Shown here: one piece after another, positions 30,732-35,278 of the stretch | Numbering within the stretch: position 1 is the first letter of the stretch | Layout of the letters: each line of letters starts with the position of its first letter | Assembly: GCA_016202605.1 (NCBI GenBank) | Contig: JACQOJ010000076.1 | Span: forward strand, 1 to 35,278 | Source of the DNA: Betaproteobacteria bacterium | GTDB lineage: Bacteria; Pseudomonadota; Gammaproteobacteria; Burkholderiales; SG8-41 | Reading direction: 5' to 3' | DNA length: 35,278 nucleotides | Notes under the pieces: generated by a model | Databases searched by the model: none | What the model was told of the DNA's origin: nothing | What the model saw: the letters and a program-made list of their open reading frames with translations, nothing else | Made by a program: the position numbers and the translations under genes

Positions 30732-31102
30732 AAAAGCTTTCCGATTTCACCGACGCCGAGCGCTGGGTCGTTGAAACTGCGCTCAAGGAACGCTACGGGG
30801 AGCGCGTGGAGGTGGAACTCGCGGACAGCGAGATCAGGCTCGACCCCGCGTCCGGCGAAGTCGCGGTCTGCCCGACGTTTTACTGGGAGCGGCGCGACGT
30901 CGAATTCGTGGTATTCAAGGTGGCCGAGGGCCGCTACCGCAGCCAGTTTTATTATTCGCTCGCCGAACAGTACGGAACGGGCCGCGACTACGACGATCTC
31001 GCGGAATGCGTCGTCACCACGCTCAGGCTCCAGGCCGATCATGAGAAGGACCGTGCCGGCGCCACATCCGGCAAGACCGGCAAGGACCTTGCACAGGGCT
31101 GA
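30728..31102 (+). CDS. Hypothetical protein coupled to adk
   Basis: A 124-residue soluble acidic protein I do not recognise as a named family. It opens with [39 protein letters not shown] and has a mixed alpha/beta middle rich in aromatics ([36 protein letters not shown]). It ends in a low-complexity Lys/Gly tail. No signal peptide or membrane helix is visible. GTG 30728 overlaps the adk stop by four bases (GTGA), a strong sign of co-translation. Codon use resembles the neighbours, so it is likely a real gene. Confidence 0.75.
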   Translation: MKKLSDFTDAERWVVETALKERYGERVEVELADSEIRLDPASGEVAVCPTFYWERRDVEFVVFKVAEGRYRSQFYYSLAEQYGTGRDYDDLAECVVTTLRLQADHEKDRAGATSGKTGKDLAQG

Positions 31103-31207
31103 AGCCGGCGCCCCTGCGGCCTGCGGAGCGCTCCGACTAACAAGCTGATTTTCTTGGGTTTGCCCCGGAAGGTGGGGTAAAATGCTGTTTTTGTCCTGCG
31201 TGCTCCC

Positions 31208-32470
31208 GTGGCCCAGCGCAATGCTCTTTACGCACAATCCGGCGGTGTCACCGCGGTGATCAACGCCACCGCTTGCGGCGTTATCGAGACCGCGCGCAGG
31301 CACCGGGCAAGGATTCGCAAGGTCTACGCCGGGCGCGATGGCATCATCGGCGTGCTTACGGAACACCTGATCGACACCTCCAGGGAAACACCCGCTGCCA
31401 TCCGGGCGCTGCGCTACACACCCGCCGGCGCGTTCGGCTCGTGCCGCTACAAGCTCAAGGGACTGGAAGAAAGTCGCGCGCAATACGAACGATTGATCGC
31501 CGTGTTCCGGGCCCATGACATCGGTTACTTCTTCTACAACGGGGGCAACGATTCCGCCGACACCGCATGGAAGGTCTCGCAACTGGCGGGCAGGCTCGGC
31601 TATCCGCTCGTTTGCATCGGGATTCCCAAGACGGTCGATAACGACCTTGTCGGCACGGACAATTGCCCGGGTTTCGGATCGGTCGCCAAGTACGTCGCGA
31701 CCAGCATGCGCGAGGCGGGATACGACGTCGCCTCGATGGCGCGCACGTCAACCAAGGTTTTCGTGCTCGAAGTCATGGGACGGCATGCCGGGTGGATCAC
31801 GGCGGCATGCGGCCTGGCTGCCGAGAAGGCGGGCGACGCCCCGCACATCCTGCTGTTTCCGGAAGTTGCATTCGAGCCGGAGCCTTTTCTCGCGCGCGTC
31901 GAGGCGACAGTGAAGAAGCACGGCTTCTGCGCCATCGCGGTCTCGGAGGGACTCCGCTACCCGGACGGCAAGTTTCTTTCCGAGTCCGGCGTGCGCGATG
32001 CCTTCGGGCACGCGCAGCTGGGCGGCGCCGCCCCACGCATCGCAAGCCTGGTCAGGAACCGTTTCGATTACCGCTGCCATTGGGCCGTGGCCGACTATCT
32101 CCAGCGCGCGGCCCGCCACCTCGCCTCCAGGGTCGATGTCGAGCAGGCCTATGCCGTGGGCAAGGCGGCGGTGGAACTCGCCGTCACGGGCCGCAACGCG
32201 GTGATGCCCGTCATCGTGCGCAAGTCAAATCGTCCCTACCGCTGGACGATAGGTGTCGCCGAACTCGAGGACATCGCAAACCGGGAAAAAAAGGTACCGC
32301 GCGATTTCATCACGCGCGACGGCTTCCGGATCACCGCGAAATGCCGCGAATATCTGGCGCCGCTCATCCAGGGCGAGGATCCGCCGCCGTTCCGGAACGG
32401 GCTCCCCGTTTACGCGAAGCTCAGGAACGTCACCGCGCCCAGGAAACTGGCCGGTGAGTTCAAGATCTAG
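31208..32470 (+). CDS. pfp: Pyrophosphate-dependent 6-phosphofructokinase
   Basis: A 420-residue phosphofructokinase, reversible and using PPi instead of ATP. AQSGGVTAVINATACGVIETA is the N-terminal phosphate-donor site. GGNDSADT has Asp where ATP-dependent enzymes have Gly (GGDGS), and IPKTVDNDL has Lys in place of the Gly of PGTIDND; both mark PPi use. Further motifs are FGSVAKYVATSMREAGYD, VLEVMGRHAGWITAACGLA and AVSEGL. The start is GTG 31208. A weak promoter, TTGGGT and TAAAAT (31154-31183, spacing 18), lies just upstream. The Asn in GGNDS is a variant of the usual GGDDS. Confidence 0.92.
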   Translation: MAQRNALYAQSGGVTAVINATACGVIETARRHRARIRKVYAGRDGIIGVLTEHLIDTSRETPAAIRALRYTPAGAFGSCRYKLKGLEESRAQYERLIAVFRAHDIGYFFYNGGNDSADTAWKVSQLAGRLGYPLVCIGIPKTVDNDLVGTDNCPGFGSVAKYVATSMREAGYDVASMARTSTKVFVLEVMGRHAGWITAACGLAAEKAGDAPHILLFPEVAFEPEPFLARVEATVKKHGFCAIAVSEGLRYPDGKFLSESGVRDAFGHAQLGGAAPRIASLVRNRFDYRCHWAVADYLQRAARHLASRVDVEQAYAVGKAAVELAVTGRNAVMPVIVRKSNRPYRWTIGVAELEDIANREKKVPRDFITRDGFRITAKCREYLAPLIQGEDPPPFRNGLPVYAKLRNVTAPRKLAGEFKI

Positions 32471-32487
32471 AAACCATCCGCTTTCTT

Positions 32488-32709
32488 ATGACGCTGGAGC
32501 GGGCAAGACAATTATTGAAGGTGCAGGCGGACTTCGGCGGATTTTATAATGCCAACTCGTCGAAGCTGATCCTCTCCGAGGTCATGAAGGAGCACGGACA
32601 GCAGGCGGTCGATCAACTGATCGCGGAACTCGGCCTGGATCAGGTTTTCGGATTCAAACGGGGCACGCGCTTCGAAGGCGGCCTGGCGCTGGACCCTGAC
32701 AGCAATTAG
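32488..32709 (+). CDS. Small hypothetical protein between PPi-PFK and pyrophosphatase
   Basis: A 73-residue protein of unknown function. It is mostly helical (MTLERARQLLKVQADFGGFYNANSSKLILSEVMKEHGQQAVDQLIAELGLDQVF), with a short Gly/Arg/Phe-rich end (GFKRGTRFEGGLALD). No membrane helix, signal or Cys motif is seen. No clear Shine-Dalgarno sequence precedes ATG 32488, 17 bases after the PFK stop. It lies in line with the two PPi genes, so co-transcription is likely. The composition looks coding and no better frame covers the interval. Confidence 0.7.
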   Translation: MTLERARQLLKVQADFGGFYNANSSKLILSEVMKEHGQQAVDQLIAELGLDQVFGFKRGTRFEGGLALDPDSN

Positions 32710-32775
32710 AGTTCTTTCAACAAGGCAAAACGGCCAGCCGTCGTCAAGAATGGCCGGCAATTAACGGGAGTCATC

Positions 32776-34824
32776 ATGTCGTATGGTCTGTCATTCGCGC
32801 TACTCTGCGCCATCGCCGGCATTGGATACGGCTTTTATTCGATCAAATGGATCCTGGCCCAGCCGAGCGGCAACGATCGCATGCGCGAAATCGCCGCGGC
32901 GGTCCAGCAGGGCGCCGCGGCCTACCTGGGACGCCAGTACAAGACCATCGCCATGGTCGGCGTCGTCCTTTTCCTGGTGATCGGTTTCGGTCTGAAATCG
33001 TGGCCGACCGCGGTCGGTTTCGTCATCGGCGCCCTGCTCTCGGCCGCGGCGGGCGTGATCGGCATGAATGTATCGGTCCGGTCGAACGTGCGCACCGCGG
33101 AGGCCGCGCGCAAGGGACTCAACGAGGCGCTGGCCATTGCGTTTCGCGGCGGCGCCATCACCGGGATGCTGGTGGTGGGACTGGGACTCCTGGGGGTCAC
33201 TGCGTTTTTCTGGGTGCTGCTCGGAAGCGCGATGCATGGCGCCTCGATGAAGGAGATCCTGCATCCGCTGGTCGGTCTCGCCTTCGGCGGGTCGCTCATT
33301 TCCATTTTCGCCCGTCTGGGCGGCGGCATTTTCACCAAGGGAGCCGATGTCGGCGCGGACCTTGTGGGCAAGGTGGAAGCCGGCATTCCGGAGGACGATC
33401 CGAGGAATCCGGCGGTCATCGCCGACAACGTGGGCGACAACGTCGGGGATTGCGCGGGCATGGCGGCTGACCTGTTCGAAACCTATGCCGTCACGATCAT
33501 CGCCACCATGCTGCTGGGCGCGCTGCTGTTGTCGAAACCCGAGGTCGCGCCGCTCGCGGTCGTCTACCCGCTGGTGCTGGGGGGGGTTTCCATCATCGCC
33601 TCGATCATCGGGTGTTATTTCGTAAAGGCGCAACCCGGCAGGAAAATCATGAGCGCGCTTTACAAAGGCGTGGTCGTCTCGGGCCTGCTCGCCACCGTCG
33701 CTTTCTATCCCGTCACCGTCTGGCTGATGGGCGACATCGGCACGCAATATCCGGAGCTCTCGGTAATGAAGCTCTTCGGCGCCGCGGTAGTGGGACTCGT
33801 GCTGACCGCCCTGATGGTGGTGATCACCGAATACTATACGGCCACGGAGTTCTCACCCGTGCGCCATGTCGCCGCGGCGTCCACGACCGGACACGCGACC
33901 AACATCATCGCCGGTCTCGGCGTATCGATGAAAGCGACGACCTGGCCGGTGATCGCCGTGTGCGCGAGCATCTGGGCGGCCTACGCGATGGCCGGGCTCT
34001 ACGGCATCGCGATCGCCGCGACCTCGATGCTCTCGATGACGGGCATCATCGTCGCGCTCGACGCCTACGGGCCGATCACCGACAACGCCGGCGGCATTGC
34101 CGAGATGGCGGATATGCCCAAGGAGGTGCGCGCCATCACCGACCCGCTCGACGCGGTCGGCAACACCACCAAGGCGGTCACCAAGGGCTATGCGATCGGA
34201 TCGGCGGGTCTCGCGGCGCTGGTGCTCTTCGCGGATTACACGCATGCGCTGGAGGCGGCCGGGAAAACGATCACGTTCGACCTGTCCAATCACATGGTGA
34301 TCATCGGCTTGTTCATCGGCGGACTGGTGCCTTATCTCTTCGGCGCGATGGCGATGGAGGCGGTCGGCCGCGCGGCGGGTTCCGTCGTCGTGGAAGTGCG
34401 CCGCCAGTTCAAGGAAATCGCGGGCATCATGGAAGGCAAGGCCAAGCCCGACTATTCGCGCGCGGTGGACATGCTTACGCGCGCGGCGATCAAGGAAATG
34501 ATCGTGCCATCGCTGCTGCCGGTCCTGATTCCGGTCGTCGTCGGCATCACGCTCGGCCCGCAGGCTCTGGGCGGCGTGCTGATGGGTTCGATCGTAACGG
34601 GGCTGTTCGTCGCGATCTCCATGACCACCGGCGGCGGCGCCTGGGACAACGCCAAGAAATACATCGAGGACGGCAATTACGGCGGCAAGGGCAGCGATGC
34701 CCACAAGGCCGCGGTGACGGGCGACACCGTGGGCGATCCCTACAAGGACACCGCCGGCCCGGCCGTGAACCCGCTGATCAAGATCATCAACATCGTGGCG
34801 CTGTTGATCGTGCCCCTGTTGTAA
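32776..34824 (+). CDS. hppA: Membrane-bound proton-translocating pyrophosphatase (K+-independent type)
   Basis: A 682-residue, about 16-helix membrane pump coupling PPi hydrolysis to proton export. The catalytic loop [56 protein letters not shown] is complete with its Asp ligands, as is the later [29 protein letters not shown] has Lys after GNTT, the hallmark of K+-independent enzymes (Ala in K+-dependent ones). The C-terminal [14 protein letters not shown]...[27 protein letters not shown] is typical. GGGAG precedes ATG 32776. The pump and the PPi-PFK together suggest PPi is an energy currency in this organism. Confidence 0.97.
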   Translation: MSYGLSFALLCAIAGIGYGFYSIKWILAQPSGNDRMREIAAAVQQGAAAYLGRQYKTIAMVGVVLFLVIGFGLKSWPTAVGFVIGALLSAAAGVIGMNVSVRSNVRTAEAARKGLNEALAIAFRGGAITGMLVVGLGLLGVTAFFWVLLGSAMHGASMKEILHPLVGLAFGGSLISIFARLGGGIFTKGADVGADLVGKVEAGIPEDDPRNPAVIADNVGDNVGDCAGMAADLFETYAVTIIATMLLGALLLSKPEVAPLAVVYPLVLGGVSIIASIIGCYFVKAQPGRKIMSALYKGVVVSGLLATVAFYPVTVWLMGDIGTQYPELSVMKLFGAAVVGLVLTALMVVITEYYTATEFSPVRHVAAASTTGHATNIIAGLGVSMKATTWPVIAVCASIWAAYAMAGLYGIAIAATSMLSMTGIIVALDAYGPITDNAGGIAEMADMPKEVRAITDPLDAVGNTTKAVTKGYAIGSAGLAALVLFADYTHALEAAGKTITFDLSNHMVIIGLFIGGLVPYLFGAMAMEAVGRAAGSVVVEVRRQFKEIAGIMEGKAKPDYSRAVDMLTRAAIKEMIVPSLLPVLIPVVVGITLGPQALGGVLMGSIVTGLFVAISMTTGGGAWDNAKKYIEDGNYGGKGSDAHKAAVTGDTVGDPYKDTAGPAVNPLIKIINIVALLIVPLL

Positions 34825-34831
34825 AACCATT

Positions 34832-34926
34832 GGCCACGCAGATCACGGAGAACACAGAGAGTTCAGAAGCCCGAAGCAGTGTGGTCAGATCTGCATTTCT
34901 CTGTGAACTCCGTGCTCTCTGTGGCC
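34832..34926. repeat. Imperfect inverted repeat (GGCCAC...GTGGCC) of about 95 bases
   Basis: The left arm GGCCAC-N6-CACGGAG-N2-CACAGAGA (from 34832) and the right arm (complement of GGCCACAGAG..., to 34926) match at about 24 of 30 positions. A middle of roughly 35 bases separates them. Each arm also contains internal CACNGAG repeats. It fills the hppA to gamma-CA gap; it may fold into a long stem that ends transcription or may be a small non-autonomous repeat. No T-tract follows. Confidence 0.7.
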
Positions 34927-34941
34927 CACCTTTAGCTTGCC

Positions 34942-35278
34942 ATGAAATATTCGTTTGAAGACCGCAAGGTCGTCTGCAAAGGCGACTGCTGGATCGCGCC
35001 TGATGCGATCGTGATCGGCTCCGTCGTGCTCGAAAACAACGCGAGCGTCTGGTTCGGCTGCATCGTGCGCGCGGACAACGATGTCGTCACCATCGGCGAG
35101 AACTCCCAGCTGCAGGACGGCTGCGTGCTGCACGTCGATCCCGGTTTCCCCGTCACCATCGGCAGCAACGTGAGCGTAGGCCACATGGCGATGCTGCACG
35201 GCTGCACCATCGGCGACGGCAGCCTGATCGGCATCAAGAGCGTGATTCTCAACGGCGCGAAGATCGGCAGGAACTGCC
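34942..35278 (+). CDS. Gamma-carbonic anhydrase-like / YrdA family hexapeptide protein (truncated by the window end)
   Basis: The first 112 residues of a left-handed beta-helix protein. MKYSFEDRKVVCKGDCWIAPDAIVIGSVVLENNASVWFGCIVRADNDVVTIGENSQLQDGCVLHVDPG shows hexapeptide turns. The metal-site His residues of the gamma-class are present (VLHVD and GHMAMLHGC, three His in all). The family includes archaeal Cam and the many YrdA-like proteins, for which anhydrase activity is often unproved. The gene continues past 35278; full-length relatives are about 175-185 residues. Confidence 0.9.
   Translation, partial: MKYSFEDRKVVCKGDCWIAPDAIVIGSVVLENNASVWFGCIVRADNDVVTIGENSQLQDGCVLHVDPGFPVTIGSNVSVGHMAMLHGCTIGDGSLIGIKSVILNGAKIGRNC

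Noticed and set aside
1-35278. CRISPR arrays, tRNA, rRNA and insertion sequences
   Set aside because: No spaced direct repeats of CRISPR type, no cloverleaf or TTCGA-loop candidates, no transposase-like ORFs with terminal repeats were recognised on reading.

Overview
The window looks like a high-GC betaproteobacterial chromosome segment. The run xseA / exbB-exbD-lpxK-trm112-kdsB-adk and the queG/tsaE/amiC and mutL/miaA genes are typical of that class. Split pntAA-pntAB-pntB subunits, a PPi-type phosphofructokinase next to a proton-pumping pyrophosphatase, and a MutL that keeps the endonuclease motif also fit. The assignment rests on gene order and motif recognition only; no database search was possible.

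Bases 1-3000 are an accessory region. A GNAT acetyltransferase gene is followed by a well-formed integron-type attC recombination site (738-824), which has a paired R''/R' core, an unpaired spacer and extrahelical bases. Then come three toxin-antitoxin modules: a HigBA type with a perfect 16-bp palindrome inside its promoter and a good intrinsic terminator after it; a DUF433/DUF5615 pair whose toxin has a premature stop; and a RHH antitoxin with a RelE/ParE toxin. No integrase is present in the window.

Bases 3.2-12.2 kb hold a 903-residue GcvT-SHMT fusion protein, a membrane-anchored class III nucleotidyl cyclase whose start codon is problematic (the GTG called by the ORF track would remove a metal-binding Asp), a YajD-like HNH protein, two sodium-coupled transporters (SSS and NSS families) on the minus strand, and a second GNAT protein.

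Bases 12.2-24.9 kb contain queG diverging from tsaE-amiC, and mutL-miaA. These blocks are usually contiguous but are here split by about 6.9 kb. The insert carries a secreted thermonuclease-like protein, a DUF3047 lipoprotein, the proton-translocating transhydrogenase pntAA-pntAB-pntB (with a perfect FNR/ANR box at about -42 of a candidate promoter), a beta-hydroxyacid dehydrogenase, a decayed amidohydrolase fragment and an HpcH/HpaI aldolase.

Bases 24.9-35.3 kb contain xseA (minus) and, after an AT-rich spacer with DnaA boxes, the plus-strand envelope/housekeeping cluster exbB, exbD, lpxK, trm112, kdsB, adk. It is followed by an unknown gene, a PPi-dependent PFK, another small unknown gene, a K+-independent H+-pyrophosphatase and a truncated gamma-carbonic-anhydrase-like gene. 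The PFK and the pyrophosphatase tie PPi to glycolytic flux and proton motive force.

Intergenic regions carry two families of short tandem repeats, a heptamer of the type GGTGAAC and an octamer of the type CTCTCCCG, each at two separate loci. There is also a long imperfect inverted repeat before the last gene.
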